Part shown: one piece after another, positions 48,253 to 58,740 of the stretch | Layout: each line of letters opens with the position of its first letter | Position numbering within the stretch: position 1 is the stretch's first letter | Assembly: GCF_001311885.1 (NCBI RefSeq) | Contig: NZ_BBCE01000012.1 | Span: 32,261 to 96,260, forward strand | Reading direction: 5' to 3' | DNA from: Syntrophomonas palmitatica JCM 14374 | Lineage (GTDB): Bacteria > Bacillota > Syntrophomonadia > Syntrophomonadales > Syntrophomonadaceae | DNA length: 64,000 nt | Program-made: the position numbers and the translations under genes | Notes under the pieces: model-generated | Seen by the model: only the letters and a program-made list of their open reading frames with translations | The model's database searches: none | Told to the model about the DNA's origin: nothing

Positions 48253-49656
48253 GTGAAAATCATGCTGGTGGATGACGAAGAAAGAAGCCGTATACATTTG
48301 GCTGATTTCTTACGTAAATTGGGTCACCAGGTACTGGATAAACATAGCACCAGCGAAGCCCTGGAGACACTGGCCCGGCAGAATGTTGATTTACTGCTTA
48401 CCGATTTGCGCATGCCGGGAAATTCGGGTGTGGATCTGATGCACCAGGTTCGGCATATGCCAAACCGGCAGGCTCTGCCCATGGTGCTGTTTACCGCCTA
48501 TGGGGATATGGAGAGCAGTATTGAAGCTATGCGGGCGGGAGCCATGGATTACCTGCTAAAACCTCTAAACATAGAAGAACTTATTAAAGTTATCGATAAA
48601 GCAGCCGAACTCAAAACCAATCCTGCTAATAAGCAACCCGATGCCCTTAATGAGCCTTTGCCTATGGAAGCGACACCTGCGCCGCTTACTATGGGTCCTG
48701 ACGAAGAAATAGCGGTTTGTTCAAAATCGATGCGAGAAATTATGAATGTAGCTATAAAGCTTCATCAGAATCCATCTATTCCTGTGTTAATAGAAGGTGA
48801 AACCGGCACAGGCAAAGAATTAATTGCCCGTTTTGTCCACTTCGGCAATGAAGGTTCATCAAGTCCATTTATCGCTATCAACTGTGCGGCTATTTCGGCC
48901 TCACTCTTTGAAAGCGAGCTTTTTGGTTATGAAAGCGGAAGTTTTTCCGGCGGCCTGACCAAAGGCAAGGAGGGTAAGCTTGACCTGGCACAGGGAGGAA
49001 GTCTGTTTCTGGATGAAATCTCCGAGATTCCTCTGGATTTACAGGCCAAATTGCTGCGTTTGATTCAAGAACGTGAGTTTTACCGTGTGGGTGGTCTGCA
49101 GCTGATCAAAAGCAATACCAGAATTATTGGGGCCAGCAACCGTAATCTCAAGGAAGCGGTATTAAGGGGAGAATTTCGCCAGGACCTCTACTACCGTTTA
49201 AAAGTCGGTCATATTTATCTTCCTCCTCTGCGCCTGCGAAAAGACGGGCTGCTGAATCTGGTTAAATACCTGATGCAAACATATTCCAAAAATCATAATA
49301 AGCATTTCAAAGAAATCAGCCCGCAGGCGGCCCGGATTCTGATGCAATATGACTGGCCCGGCAATATCCGCGAATTAAGAAATATTATCGAATGGATAGT
49401 ATTAACCGAAGATGACAATATGCTGAGAGCTGAGCATCTGTCTGCCATATGCAGTCCAATTAAGTCTAACCCTGCCAGCCCTATGGATGAAGGAGCAATC
49501 GCCATTGACGGAATACCTCTGGATCAGATCTCGAATTCCGTTATTTTAAGGGCTCTAAAAATAAATAACGGCAACAAAGCCGCCACCGCCAGAAACCTGG
49601 GTATATCCCGCAGTGCCCTCTATTACCGTTTAAGAAACATGGACTATAACGATTAA
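48253..49656 (+). CDS. NtrC-family sigma-54 response regulator
   Basis: A 467-residue regulator: receiver domain (1-120; MLVDDEERSR, phospho-Asp in LLLTDLRMPG, lysine in YLLKPLN), AAA+ sigma-54 activation domain (about 160-400; IEGETGTGKELIARFVH, GGSLFLDEISEIP, IGASNRNL, WPGNIRELRNII) and a Fis-type helix-turn-helix (NKAATARNLGISRSALYYRL). The sigma-54 contact loop is GSFSGG instead of GAFTGA. GTG 48253 is chosen because GAGGTGAT precedes it. Partner of the kinase just upstream. Possible target: the sigma-54-type promoter at 63961. Confidence 0.92.
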   Translation: MKIMLVDDEERSRIHLADFLRKLGHQVLDKHSTSEALETLARQNVDLLLTDLRMPGNSGVDLMHQVRHMPNRQALPMVLFTAYGDMESSIEAMRAGAMDYLLKPLNIEELIKVIDKAAELKTNPANKQPDALNEPLPMEATPAPLTMGPDEEIAVCSKSMREIMNVAIKLHQNPSIPVLIEGETGTGKELIARFVHFGNEGSSSPFIAINCAAISASLFESELFGYESGSFSGGLTKGKEGKLDLAQGGSLFLDEISEIPLDLQAKLLRLIQEREFYRVGGLQLIKSNTRIIGASNRNLKEAVLRGEFRQDLYYRLKVGHIYLPPLRLRKDGLLNLVKYLMQTYSKNHNKHFKEISPQAARILMQYDWPGNIRELRNIIEWIVLTEDDNMLRAEHLSAICSPIKSNPASPMDEGAIAIDGIPLDQISNSVILRALKINNGNKAATARNLGISRSALYYRLRNMDYND

Positions 49657-49741
49657 GTAGTTATGGGCGTCCATACTTAAAACACGATATTATCTTGCTG
49701 ACCTAACATAACCGCAGCCATAATCTGTGGCCATTTTCTCA

Positions 49742-50203
49742 CTAATCTTCTGTAGCCACATTCATTTCCAAAGGCCCCTCATTGGTATTAAAACTGATAA
49801 CCAGGGTCTCAACCTGGCTGATCATGGATATCATATTTTTACCGTTAATAAGCATAGGCGGGGTAATGTTCACCACAGTACCCATCTGTTCCAATTTGCT
49901 CATGCTGGAACCCGCAACCATATTGGTTAGCTCACAGATGGCACTTTTCGGCATCATATCAAATTGTTCTACCGCCATGCCCCCCATCATGGTGGAAGCA
50001 ATGTTTTTTGCCGTAGATTCAGGCATGGACAAAACCACATTGCCTTTAATGCTGCCTACCAGGCCAATAATTACATTCACATCATTATCGGTGCGAAGCT
50101 TTGCCCGTTTGGCAAGCCCTGTCCTTTGGACGCTGTTCATGCCCAGCATGCCAAAAATGTCCATGAGACCAGTTATAAATGAATTGACGTATTTAACATC
50201 CAT
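49742..50203 (-). CDS. cheX: CheX-type chemotaxis phosphatase
   Basis: Probably dephosphorylates CheY-P. A 153-residue CheC/CheX/FliY-fold protein with the catalytic E-x2-N in CELTNMVAGSSMSKLEQMG, and paired beta strands NVNVIIGLVGSIKGNVVLSM and ETLVISFNTNEGPLEMNV. ATG 50203 has GGGAGGG upstream. Last gene of the chemosensory cluster; starts just after the second CheX-like gene. Confidence 0.85.
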   Translation of the reverse strand: MDVKYVNSFITGLMDIFGMLGMNSVQRTGLAKRAKLRTDNDVNVIIGLVGSIKGNVVLSMPESTAKNIASTMMGGMAVEQFDMMPKSAICELTNMVAGSSMSKLEQMGTVVNITPPMLINGKNMISMISQVETLVISFNTNEGPLEMNVATED

Positions 50204-50204
50204 A

Positions 50205-50681
50205 TTATTTTCCCTCCCTGGCCACGACATTGATTTTTATAGGTCCGGCGTCACTGTCCAAAAGTACCGACCAGGAATTCAGTCTAACATTGAACATATT
50301 TAACCCGTCTCCGGCAAAAACGCTGGGCGGAGCCAATCTTATATTCAGACCTTTCTGCTTGTTGTTTATTTCCGTAATAGCATTGCCGCTGATGATATTG
50401 CCAATTTCTGCTCCCGCCAGTAACACCTCTTCATCTTCCAGAGACGAATACGTTTCACCAGTCATAATACCGGCCAAATTCATGGTGGTTTCCTGGCTCA
50501 TATCAAGCAGAAACCATCCCTCCCAGCCATCCGTTAAACCTACCATAACAGTAAAACCTTGCGAGATAAATGAGTCTCCTTCCTGTTGGGGCTGGCCATT
50601 GCGAATTTCCATATCAAACAAATCTTTGAAAACCCCGGCAGCGGCCACTATAAAAGGGGCTATTTGCGTACTGCTGTCCAT
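50205..50681 (-). CDS. second CheX-like protein
   Basis: A 158-residue paralogue of the next gene but strongly diverged. It keeps the phosphatase motif E-x2-N in LAGAEIGNIISGNAITEINNKQ and the strands GFTVMVGLTDGWEGWFLLDM and SWSVLLDSDAGPIKINVV. ATG 50681 follows GAGGTGTAA. Two CheX proteins in a row with two CheY proteins in the cluster suggest paired phosphatase-substrate use, which is inference. Confidence 0.78.
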   Translation of the reverse strand: MDSSTQIAPFIVAAAGVFKDLFDMEIRNGQPQQEGDSFISQGFTVMVGLTDGWEGWFLLDMSQETTMNLAGIMTGETYSSLEDEEVLLAGAEIGNIISGNAITEINNKQKGLNIRLAPPSVFAGDGLNMFNVRLNSWSVLLDSDAGPIKINVVAREGK

Positions 50682-50692
50682 TTAATTACACC

Positions 50693-51082
50693 TCACCTGC
50701 TCATTAGCTCCAGAACCTTATCTACCATTTCCTGCGGTTTAAACGGTTTGGTACAAAAATCAGTAATCCCGCGCGACTGGGCATCGGCAATGATATCGGC
50801 ATCCCCCATCGCGCTTAACATTACAATGCGTTGAGACGGATTCAGCTTTTTTATTGCCCCGGCAGCATCCAACCCGTCCATTATCGGCATAGTTACATCC
50901 ATAGTGATAACATCCGGCTGCACTTTGGAATATACCTCCAGGGCTTCTTTGCCATTCCCGGCTTCAGCAACTATTTCAAAGCCCTCCGGCTCCAAAGCCT
51001 TGCGTATCATCTTTCTGGTTATAGGCGAATCATCCACCGCCATAACCCTGATCGGAGTTCCATCAGCTTTCAAGCCCTTCAT
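50693..51082 (-). CDS. cheY: CheY-like response regulator
   Basis: Single receiver domain, 129 residues, with MAVDDSPITRKMIRKAL, the phospho-acceptor in DVITMDVTMPIMDG, the switch threonine/serine in VMLSAMG and lysine in FCTKPFKPQEM. ATG 51082 has GGGGGGA upstream; a few extra residues precede the core. Located between CheB and the CheX pair. Confidence 0.93.
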   Translation of the reverse strand: MKGLKADGTPIRVMAVDDSPITRKMIRKALEPEGFEIVAEAGNGKEALEVYSKVQPDVITMDVTMPIMDGLDAAGAIKKLNPSQRIVMLSAMGDADIIADAQSRGITDFCTKPFKPQEMVDKVLELMSR

Positions 51083-51180
51083 CAACAATCCCCCCAAAAC
51101 ACTGTATTAACCACAGATGAACCCAAATGTTACTCTGCGTGAATCTGTGCTGCATCGTTCTTCTATTGTTCCCCTATACT

Positions 51181-52230
51181 CTACTTATTGACCGCTTTCA
51201 TGATTTCGCTGGCAATATTCCAGATAGGAGTTACTATGCTGGCTCCGCCCTTTTTTACCACTTCGCCGGGCATGCCCCACACAATAGCGCTCTCTTCAGC
51301 TTCAGCAATAGTAATGCCCCCGGCGTTCTTAATCTTAACCATAGCGTCAGCACCATCGTTACCCATCCCCGTCATCATTACTCCGATAGTTTTGCTGCCA
51401 TATACACTCAATACCGATTCCATCATTACACCCACTGAAGGGATAAAAAGATGGTCCGGTTTGCTGGGCAGCCGCATCATCACTTCGCCAGACGCATTCT
51501 TCACCAGGTTTAGATGCCGCCCTCCGCTGCCGACATAGACAACGCCCGGTCTTACTTTCATTCCCGCCTGGGCTTCGACAACTTCTAACTGGCATGAATC
51601 ATTTAAACGTTTTACATAAGTTGATGTAAAATTAGGCGGCATATGCTGAACTAAAAACAAAATGGCGTTTATGTTGGCGGGAATTAATGGAAGAACTTCG
51701 TATATCATCTTGGGGCCACCGGTAGAAATCCCCATGGCTACTGCTTTAACCGGTTTATTAGAAACGGGCGGATTTTTAACCACCTGCCGTTTTTCCCCTG
51801 GCGAGCGGGTCAGCTTTTCAATCCCCCGTCTTTTTTTCAAACCGGCAGCTGCTTTTACTTTGCTTATCAACTCATCAGTAATGACATCCATATTACTGGA
51901 GACAGTTCCCCCCGGTTTACCTACATAATCGAACGCCCCCAGTTCCAGGGATTCGAATGTGGTCATGGCGCCCTCCTGAGTCAGAGAGGATACCATGATA
52001 ACCGGGCAGATTTTTTCATTAACTATGTACTGGAGAGCGGTAATCCCGTCCATACCAGGCATATTGACATCCATAGTAATAACATCAGGACGAATTTCCC
52101 GTGCTTTTTCCACCACATCTATCCCATCGCGGGCAATCCCCGCTATCTCGATATCCGGGTCCGTCTCCAGTATTCGTTTCAGCATTTTCCGCATGAGTGC
52201 CGAATCATCAGCAATCAATACTCTTATCAA
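51181..52230 (-). CDS. cheB: protein-glutamate methylesterase CheB
   Basis: Removes methyl groups from MCPs when phosphorylated by CheA. Receiver (1-120; IADDSALMRKMLKRI, DVITMDVNMPGMDG, DYVGKPGG) plus esterase domain (about 165-349) with the catalytic serine in GISTGGPKMIYEVLP, histidine in LFLVQHMPPNFTS and aspartate in MTGMGNDGADAM. It has 349 residues. TTG start overlaps the CheW gene stop. Confidence 0.96.
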   Translation of the reverse strand: MIRVLIADDSALMRKMLKRILETDPDIEIAGIARDGIDVVEKAREIRPDVITMDVNMPGMDGITALQYIVNEKICPVIMVSSLTQEGAMTTFESLELGAFDYVGKPGGTVSSNMDVITDELISKVKAAAGLKKRRGIEKLTRSPGEKRQVVKNPPVSNKPVKAVAMGISTGGPKMIYEVLPLIPANINAILFLVQHMPPNFTSTYVKRLNDSCQLEVVEAQAGMKVRPGVVYVGSGGRHLNLVKNASGEVMMRLPSKPDHLFIPSVGVMMESVLSVYGSKTIGVMMTGMGNDGADAMVKIKNAGGITIAEAEESAIVWGMPGEVVKKGGASIVTPIWNIASEIMKAVNK

Positions 52231-53809
52231 ACTCGTTCGCTCCTACCCTGTTTTTTTAATTTGGGTTTTTCCTCTTTGGACTTAACCTGGTTTTTAGGCG
52301 TTTCATCCTGGCTGGTCTGACCCATGCTGAGCGATTCTAGTTTTTGCCATTCTTTTTCTACCAGTACGTTCTCCAGATTTAGAAGCATGATCATACGTTT
52401 TTCAAGTTTGGCAATGCCATCCATAAAGCTCTGCATCTCGTTTTCCTGAACAATATCGGGGGCTTGCTCAAGCAAATTGGCAGGTATCCTCAATACTTCC
52501 AGAACTTCATCCACAATTATACCAATCTTTTTATTATTAATATCACTGACAATTACGCGGGTAAACTCGTTATGCTCCTTTGATTCTATTTCAAATCGTT
52601 TTCTGAGGTCAATTAAAGGAATAACGTCTCCTCTAAGATTTATAACCCCTTCAACAAAACGAGGCGCGCGCGGAACTTTGGTTATTTTTGACAGGCGATT
52701 GATTTCCTGCACTTGGATAATCCGAACTCCGAATTGTTCTCCGGCCAGTTTAAATACTACCATTTGTTCTTCATCGATTTGATCTGTATAATCATTTTCT
52801 TCATCAATGACAGAACTGTCTGCACTATCAAGGCTTCCTATATCCTGTAATTCTTCCCTGGTCATAATGCTCATGGGATCAATCAACATGATTATACGTT
52901 TGCCGCCATCTACCCGGGCAATGCCCTGTAAACGCTCGCTGGTATCAACGTTTAAAGCTTGAGGCGGGGGAAAGATAGTGTCTTTCGGTATGCGAGCCAC
53001 CTCATAGACCCGGTCCACCACTAAACCTATCCGGGTATTATCAACATCGATGACTATTACGCGGGTGCTGTCCGTTATTTCATCCGAACCGGTATTAAGC
53101 TTCAAACGCATATCTATTATGGGCATAAGATTATCGCGCAGGGAGATAACCCCTTTTACATAGTGAGGCATGTTGGGAACCTTTACCACCTCAGGATAAC
53201 GGATTATCTCTCTTACATTTTCTATTTCCAATGCAAATTCTTCATTGCCCAACAGGAAAGAAACCAGCTGCACCTCTTCAATTTTTCTGTCATTATCCCG
53301 GGTATTTTGTTCCCTGGCCCCACGCTGCAAAGCAGATTCGCCGCCGGCTTTGCCTGAACCGATACTGCACAGGCTCGAAGCATCGAGAATCATGACCAGT
53401 TTTTTACCTTCGTTAACTTTGACCACCCCGGCCAGAGAACTTGCATCCATTCCCGATACTAAGGCCGGAGCAGCTTCAATGCGTTCACTTTCAACCCTCA
53501 AAACTTCTGAAACGGCATCAACACTCAAGCCAATTTTTGTCCCTCTGACATCAACAACTATTACCCGGCTGGAAATATCCCTTTCCACTTTGTTCATGGC
53601 AAACCGCATGCGCGTATCAACCACCGGCAGAATTTCACCCCGCAGGTTGGTTACCCCTTCGACAAATGAAGCGCCTGGGGAATAATAGTTATTGAGGGTG
53701 TACGGATGATTTCCTGTACGTTCATGATATCTATACCAAAATGTTCGTCACCGAGCACAAAGGTTACGAGCTGCATCTCATCAGAGGAGAACATGCTTTC
53801 AGCACTCAT
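52227..53809 (-). CDS. cheW: three-domain CheW-like coupling protein, frameshifted
   Basis: About 527 residues with three CheW domains and no receiver, so not CheV. Domain 1 (1-170): [21 protein letters not shown] and, after the break, [23 protein letters not shown]. Domain 2 (about 180-330): [21 protein letters not shown] and [19 protein letters not shown]. Domain 3 (about 350-480): [21 protein letters not shown] and [20 protein letters not shown] basic tail follows. One base is missing at about 53668-53674. ATG 53809 has GGGAGGG upstream. Multi-domain CheW proteins link receptors and CheA with higher valency. Confidence 0.9.
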
Positions 53810-53847
53810 TCAAATCCCTCCCTTTGTCCTTGCGTTCTTCCTCCTGA

Positions 53848-55797
53848 TTAGTTGATCTGCATCTCATCTGCTATGGAAGCGATTTCCTCAATAGAATTGG
53901 CCAATTCCTCTATGGCTTTGGCCTGTTCCTGGGCAACCCGTGAAGCCTCTTCTACTTGCTGTTCGGCAGCATTTACTATTTCCAGAACCCGTTTGGCTTC
54001 CTTTTCGTCTTCCGTGATGGCTTTTTGACTTTCTTGAATGTGTTTCCAGATTTCCTCGCGGACCTTTTGAATAGCCTCCAGTTCACGTTGTACCGCCGCA
54101 TTCTTCTGCGCTGCCGTCACGGCCTGTTCATCTGCTTTGCGGGAAACAACTTCGGACTGCGATATCTCTACCGCAACCTTGGACATTTGTAATTGAATAT
54201 CTCTTACAAGATCTTTGATCTTATCTGCGTTTTCAGCCGATTCAGTGGCCAGGTTGCGAATGTCTCCTGCAACAACCGAGAAACCGCGCCCATGTTCGCC
54301 GGCGGTAGCCGCTTCCACAAAACCGTTTACGGCCAGCATATTGGTCTGGATGGATACATTTTCAATAGTATCAACGATTTTTTCAATCCTGCGGATCTTG
54401 TCCTGCAGGGCTTCAACTGAATTGTTGGTATGTTCGTAGGATTTAATACAATCCTGCAGCCTCTGCCATACATCACGAGCACTGCTCCTGCACTCCACCA
54501 GCAATTCGTCCAGTTTTTTCTTAGTTTCAGCAGCCCCGCCGGCAATCTCCACCATCTGTTCACATTTAGAAGCACAAGATTCGGCAATTGAAGCTGCCTT
54601 CTCCGATTCATTCAACACCAGTTTGGCCCCCTCGGCCATCTGTACCAGGGCGCTGGCCACCTGCGCAGCCGAAGTGCTCAATTCTTCGATATTGGCTGAT
54701 AGTTCTTCAGCAGTAGCTGCTACTTCTTCCGCTGATTTATTAATATTGGTGGAGGTTTTAAGTTCCTCGGCCATTTCACTCAGTTCCTGGGCCGCGACAT
54801 TTACCTCAGACAGGGCTTTGCCTTGTTCGGTAACGGCTTTGGATGATTCCTCAGTTCCCGATAATATCTGTTCGGAAGCAGAAGCAATGGATTCGCTTAT
54901 ACCTAAAAACTCATCCGACAGTTTTTGCAGTTCGCTGGACAAGGCAGCACATTGTGTAACCACTTCAGAATAATGCTTGAACATTTCGCCCATTCTTCCA
55001 AAGTCCTGGTTGGTATGTTCTAAATCAGACTGCATGGTTGTAAATATCTCAACATCACGGTTAATGTCTTTTACTACTTCTTCAACCCCGGTTCTGATTT
55101 CATCAACCACGCCTCTGATATCACGCGCTGACCTTTCTGATATCTCTGCCAGGTTGCGGACTTCATCAGCCACTACCGCAAAACCGCGGCCATGTTCCCC
55201 GGCGCGGGCAGCCTCAATAGCAGCATTTAATGCCAGCAGGTTAGTCTGATCAGCTATCATAACCACCGCCTGCACTATATCTCCTATTTTTCTGGATTGA
55301 ACCTCTAACTCTTCAATGCGTGCTCCAGACTGCCTATTTTTGTCTGCGGCTTCTTTCAACTGTCCCATCATGAGGTTCATGGCTTCGATGGAATCCTGAC
55401 TGGTTCCAGTACCATTTTGGGCGTATTTAACTAATAGACTAAAGCTTTTTTCCAGCTCAATAGCAGAACGGTTGACCTGAACAGCGGCAGCCCGCATTTC
55501 CTCGCTGCTGCTGCCTACCTGCTGACCGTTTGAGGCCAGACGGTCCATAAGTTTTGAAAACTCCTGCGCGGCCGCATTTGATTCCTCGATGCCGGCTAAT
55601 AACTCCTCCGAGGCAGAGGCAATACGTTCAGCCATGGCCTGCTGCTTGGCCATGGTACGGGCGCGTGCCTTTTCTTGAGCCATTTTTCTCGCCATTTCTC
55701 TTTTACGCGCAATATCTTCATCATTTTCCTTTTTTACCGTAATCCCGGTTTTTTCTGCAGCTTCCATGCTGCTGGGCCTTTCGAGTTTCCTGGCCAT
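53848..55797 (-). CDS. soluble methyl-accepting chemotaxis protein with two signalling tips
   Basis: A 649-residue all-helical protein with no transmembrane segment and no recognisable sensor domain. It starts with a charged coiled coil rich in Arg/Lys/Met/Ala. The first hairpin tip (about residues 180-215) is canonical: [20 protein letters not shown], then [18 protein letters not shown] second tip (about 490-525) is degenerate: [20 protein letters not shown], then [17 protein letters not shown]. It resembles two MCP signalling domains in tandem. ATG 55797 follows GAGGGAGTGAT. Encoded between the HSP70-like gene and the triple CheW gene. How it receives input is not apparent. Confidence 0.9.
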   Translation of the reverse strand: MARKLERPSSMEAAEKTGITVKKENDEDIARKREMARKMAQEKARARTMAKQQAMAERIASASEELLAGIEESNAAAQEFSKLMDRLASNGQQVGSSSEEMRAAAVQVNRSAIELEKSFSLLVKYAQNGTGTSQDSIEAMNLMMGQLKEAADKNRQSGARIEELEVQSRKIGDIVQAVVMIADQTNLLALNAAIEAARAGEHGRGFAVVADEVRNLAEISERSARDIRGVVDEIRTGVEEVVKDINRDVEIFTTMQSDLEHTNQDFGRMGEMFKHYSEVVTQCAALSSELQKLSDEFLGISESIASASEQILSGTEESSKAVTEQGKALSEVNVAAQELSEMAEELKTSTNINKSAEEVAATAEELSANIEELSTSAAQVASALVQMAEGAKLVLNESEKAASIAESCASKCEQMVEIAGGAAETKKKLDELLVECRSSARDVWQRLQDCIKSYEHTNNSVEALQDKIRRIEKIVDTIENVSIQTNMLAVNGFVEAATAGEHGRGFSVVAGDIRNLATESAENADKIKDLVRDIQLQMSKVAVEISQSEVVSRKADEQAVTAAQKNAAVQRELEAIQKVREEIWKHIQESQKAITEDEKEAKRVLEIVNAAEQQVEEASRVAQEQAKAIEELANSIEEIASIADEMQIN

Positions 55798-55869
55798 AAA
55801 ATCACTCCCTCTTTTTTTTTCTTTATATATTGATTAGATTTTGATTCCCCTCATAAAACATTTATTTAT

Positions 55870-57362
55870 CTATATCACCGTTAGTTCTCTGCCCCTGCGG
55901 GCCAGGAGCATATTGGCTCCCGCATAGCCAAGTTCTGTAATCTGAACCTGGTTTTGCGTGCCCGTATCTATATCGAGAGCCGATACGTTCAATATGCCGT
56001 TGCTGTCAATTTCAAAAGTAACATCAATGCTGGGTTCTCCGGCTCGTCCTTTACGAATGCCTTCGAGGTGAAACTTGCCCAGTGATACGTAGTTGTTAAG
56101 ACTGGATTCATCCATCTCATCCCGCTGCAGGATATGTATTATCACCTCCTCCTGGTCATCCTCTACGGTCGTAAATAATAACGATTGCACTGCCGGGTAA
56201 GGAGTACCGGCTGGCAGCAGGGTTATAAATTCACCCTGGTCATCCTGAATACCCAGCGTATGGCTGGTTATATCATGCAGCTCAACGCTGAGAATATCGC
56301 CTGAAAACATCCCTCCTTCAAGGGCAGCCCCCAGGGCTACTACTTCATCAGGGTTGATATCGGTTTTTATTTCTACTTCGGGGAATAACTCATTCACCAT
56401 TTCTCGAAAACCACTCATACGTGACGATCCCCCTGCCAGAACCACCACATCCACCCAGGAACGATTTACCCCGGCTCTGTTTATGGTCTGTTCTATCAAG
56501 GTTCGTATTTCTGAGAAGAGATCCTGGCAGAGAAAGTTAAATTCCTCTCGTCTTATAAGCTGGTTTAAGTGTATTGGACCAGTCTTGCCCATAGTTATGT
56601 ATGGAATCAGTATTGAACACTCATTAACACTGGACAGGTCAATCTTAGCCTTTTCCGCGTTTATCTGCACCTGCTGCAGGGCGATAGGATCATGGCTCAG
56701 ATCTATGCCATGGGTTTCCTTGAATGTTTCCAAAATTGATTGAATTATCCTCTGATCAAAATCAATTCCTCCCAGCTGGTTGAGCCGCCGCTGCCAATTA
56801 CCCGGCAGGAACCCTCTTCATATTCCATTAAGGTTATATCAAAGGTTCCGCCGCCGATATCCAGGACCAATACATGCTGTCTGGTGTCAAGATTAATACC
56901 GTATGCCAGAGCGGCTGCCGTAGGTTCATTTAAAAGTTTAAGGATTTTTACCCCGGCTATTTCTCCCGCCATCAAAGTAGCCTGCCGCTGGTTGTCGTTA
57001 AAGTAGGCTGGAACTGTCACAACGGCTCCTTCTATATCCTGTCCCAGGTATTCGCGGGCGTATTTAAGAAGCTTTCGTAAAATCAAACCTGAAATTTCGG
57101 TGGGGTTATAGTTCCTTCCCATGATATTAACCTGATAATCCGTTCCCATATATCGTTTAATGCAGCTCACGCTTTGGTCGCTCTTAAGTATAAGCTGAGA
57201 CCTTGCCATTTCACCAACTATTACTTCTATGTCATTTTTGAAATGAACTACAGATGGTGTAAGGCGGCTGCCCCGTTCATTGATAATAATCTCCGGTTTG
57301 CCTTCGCGGTTGATGAAGGCTGCCAGTGAGTTTGTTGTACCCAGATCGATACCAATAATCAT
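55870..57362 (-). CDS. HSP70 (DnaK-like) protein without lid domain, frameshifted
   Basis: About 497 residues. The actin-like ATPase is complete in motif: IGIDLGTTNSLAAF (phosphate 1), AVVTVPAYFNDNQRQAT, LNEPTAAALAYG, VLVLDIGGGTFDIT (phosphate 2) and VVVLAGGSSRMSGFRE (adenosine). A substrate-binding beta domain follows (ELHDITSHTLGIQ, LLPAGTPYPAVQSLLFTT, FEIDSNGILNVSA), then the protein ends where the alpha-helical lid of DnaK would begin (about 100 residues short). The shift at about 56771-56780 is a lost C (STQLGGIDFDQRI). ATG 57362. Its place inside a che cluster, away from grpE/dnaJ, suggests a dedicated role. Confidence 0.88.
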
Positions 57363-57400
57363 GCAGATTCTCACCACCCTGTAATGTTTACGCGATTTGG

Positions 57401-57779
57401 CTAAATATTTTCTTGGCGTATCAGTTCCAGATTTTCCTCTGCCACCGGATTGTGCGGTGAAATGGCTAACGCCTGCTGCAGGTACTCCATAGCCATTTTG
57501 GTACAGCCATTATCATAGAGGATGATTGCCGCGTTATTGAAGGCTGGGAAAGCATCATGGCTATTTCGCCTGGTTTTCAAGATGACTAAAATCATCAATC
57601 ATCTTGCGATAATAGTAATATGCTTCCAGGCAGTTGCCTTCTTCATCGAAATCAATAGCCATGGCAAACAACCGCTGAGCCTCTTCTATGCTTTCTAGCT
57701 GCTTCTTGGTTTCAGCTGCTGATAATAATAGGTCAAGTCCCATACCCAGGTTTTTTTTTGCTGCCAATTTATTCACCAC
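57401..57779 (-). CDS. small TPR-like protein, frameshifted
   Basis: About 126 residues. Helical repeats resemble TPR units: AQRLFAMAIDFDEEGNCLEAYYYYRKMID and AFNNAAIILYDNGCTKMAMEYLQQALAISPHNP with the tail AEENLELI. The frame changes by one base at about 57565-57572. GTG start at 57779 overlaps the parA stop, so the two are coupled. It lies directly upstream of the HSP70-like gene; TPR proteins often act with chaperones, which fits but is inference. Confidence 0.72.
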
Positions 57780-58557
57780 TCCTGGTTAATATCGATGTTA
57801 CCAGCGTCCCGTAATCCATAGCTCCGCGGCACCCGGCGGAATATTCAAAAATACTCTGACCAAAGCTGGGAGCTTCGGCCAGCTTAATATCGTTTCTTAT
57901 AGGCGGCAATAACTTATCCTCTCCAAAATTCTGCTTTATTTCATCCAGTACACTTTTGGCCAGGTTGGTCCTGAGATCACATTTTACAGGCAGTATGCCG
58001 AGCAGTCTTAAATCGGGGTTCAGTTCGGCATTAACACGGTACAATATCTGTACCATTTGCGCCAGTCCATCCATGGAAAGAAAGGTAGGTTCCACAGGAA
58101 TAATCAACCAGCGCGCCGCTACCAAACTGTTTACGCTTATCAAACCTAAAGCAGGCGGCAGATCTATGAGGATATAATCATAGAGATAATCTAGTTCCAT
58201 CAAAAGGTCTTTCATTAAAACATGTCGATTGTCGATCTCTGCAACTTCTATTTCCAAAGCTGACAGGTCGGCTCGGGCAGGTAAAAGATCAAAATGTTTT
58301 TGGCCTTTTATAATAGTCGATTTGAGTTCTTCCTTGACCGAAAGCCCTGCGGCTATGAGGTGCAGAAGTTCATATATGCTTGATTCCAATTGATATGGAA
58401 TAATACCGCAGCCTATTGTGGCTTGGGCCTGGGAATCAGCATCTACCAACAGAACTCTTTTTCCATCACGGGCCAGACCATCAGCAATATTGATGCTGCT
58501 GGTGGTTTTTCCGCTGCCGCCTTTTCTATTGGCCACTACAATGATCGTCGCCACCAC
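57769..58557 (-). CDS. ParA/MinD-family ATPase of the chemosensory cluster
   Basis: A 262-residue deviant Walker ATPase: VVANRKGGSGKTTSSINIADGLA, LLVDADSQAQATIG, ILIDLPPALGLISVNSL and the C-terminal SKM-like AEAPSFGQSIFEY. Equivalents in other bacteria (ParC of Vibrio, PpfA of Rhodobacter) position chemoreceptor arrays; location in the che cluster suggests the same job. No ParB or parS is seen. Start is one of two adjacent GTG codons at 58557/58554. Confidence 0.88.
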   Translation of the reverse strand: MVATIIVVANRKGGSGKTTSSINIADGLARDGKRVLLVDADSQAQATIGCGIIPYQLESSIYELLHLIAAGLSVKEELKSTIIKGQKHFDLLPARADLSALEIEVAEIDNRHVLMKDLLMELDYLYDYILIDLPPALGLISVNSLVAARWLIIPVEPTFLSMDGLAQMVQILYRVNAELNPDLRLLGILPVKCDLRTNLAKSVLDEIKQNFGEDKLLPPIRNDIKLAEAPSFGQSIFEYSAGCRGAMDYGTLVTSILTRSGE

Positions 58558-58592
58558 CGAACCCCCAAACCAGGATAAAATACAGAATTTTC

Positions 58593-58736
58593 AGCCACAG
58601 ATTAACACAGATTTATATACATATAGATTTTAGGATTAGTGTAAACAGCCCTATTTTTGACCTAAAACAAACTTGTCATATCGGAAATACATTGCTAATT
58701 ATTCATAGATAAATTATCTGTTTTCATCTGTGGCAA
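58593..58736. repeat. CACAGAT-type repeats in inverted orientation around the parA upstream gap
   Basis: GCCACAGATTAACACAGATT begins at 58593 and its inverted relative ATCTGTTTTCATCTGTGGC ends near 58733. About 90 bases lie between. The parA promoter must be in this 183-base gap if the cluster is not one transcript. Confidence 0.5.
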
Positions 58737-58740
58737 ATTC

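Noticed and set aside
57769..58557. ParA as part of a plasmid or chromosome partition locus
   Set aside because: No parB gene or parS-like sites are adjacent, and all neighbours are chemosensory genes.
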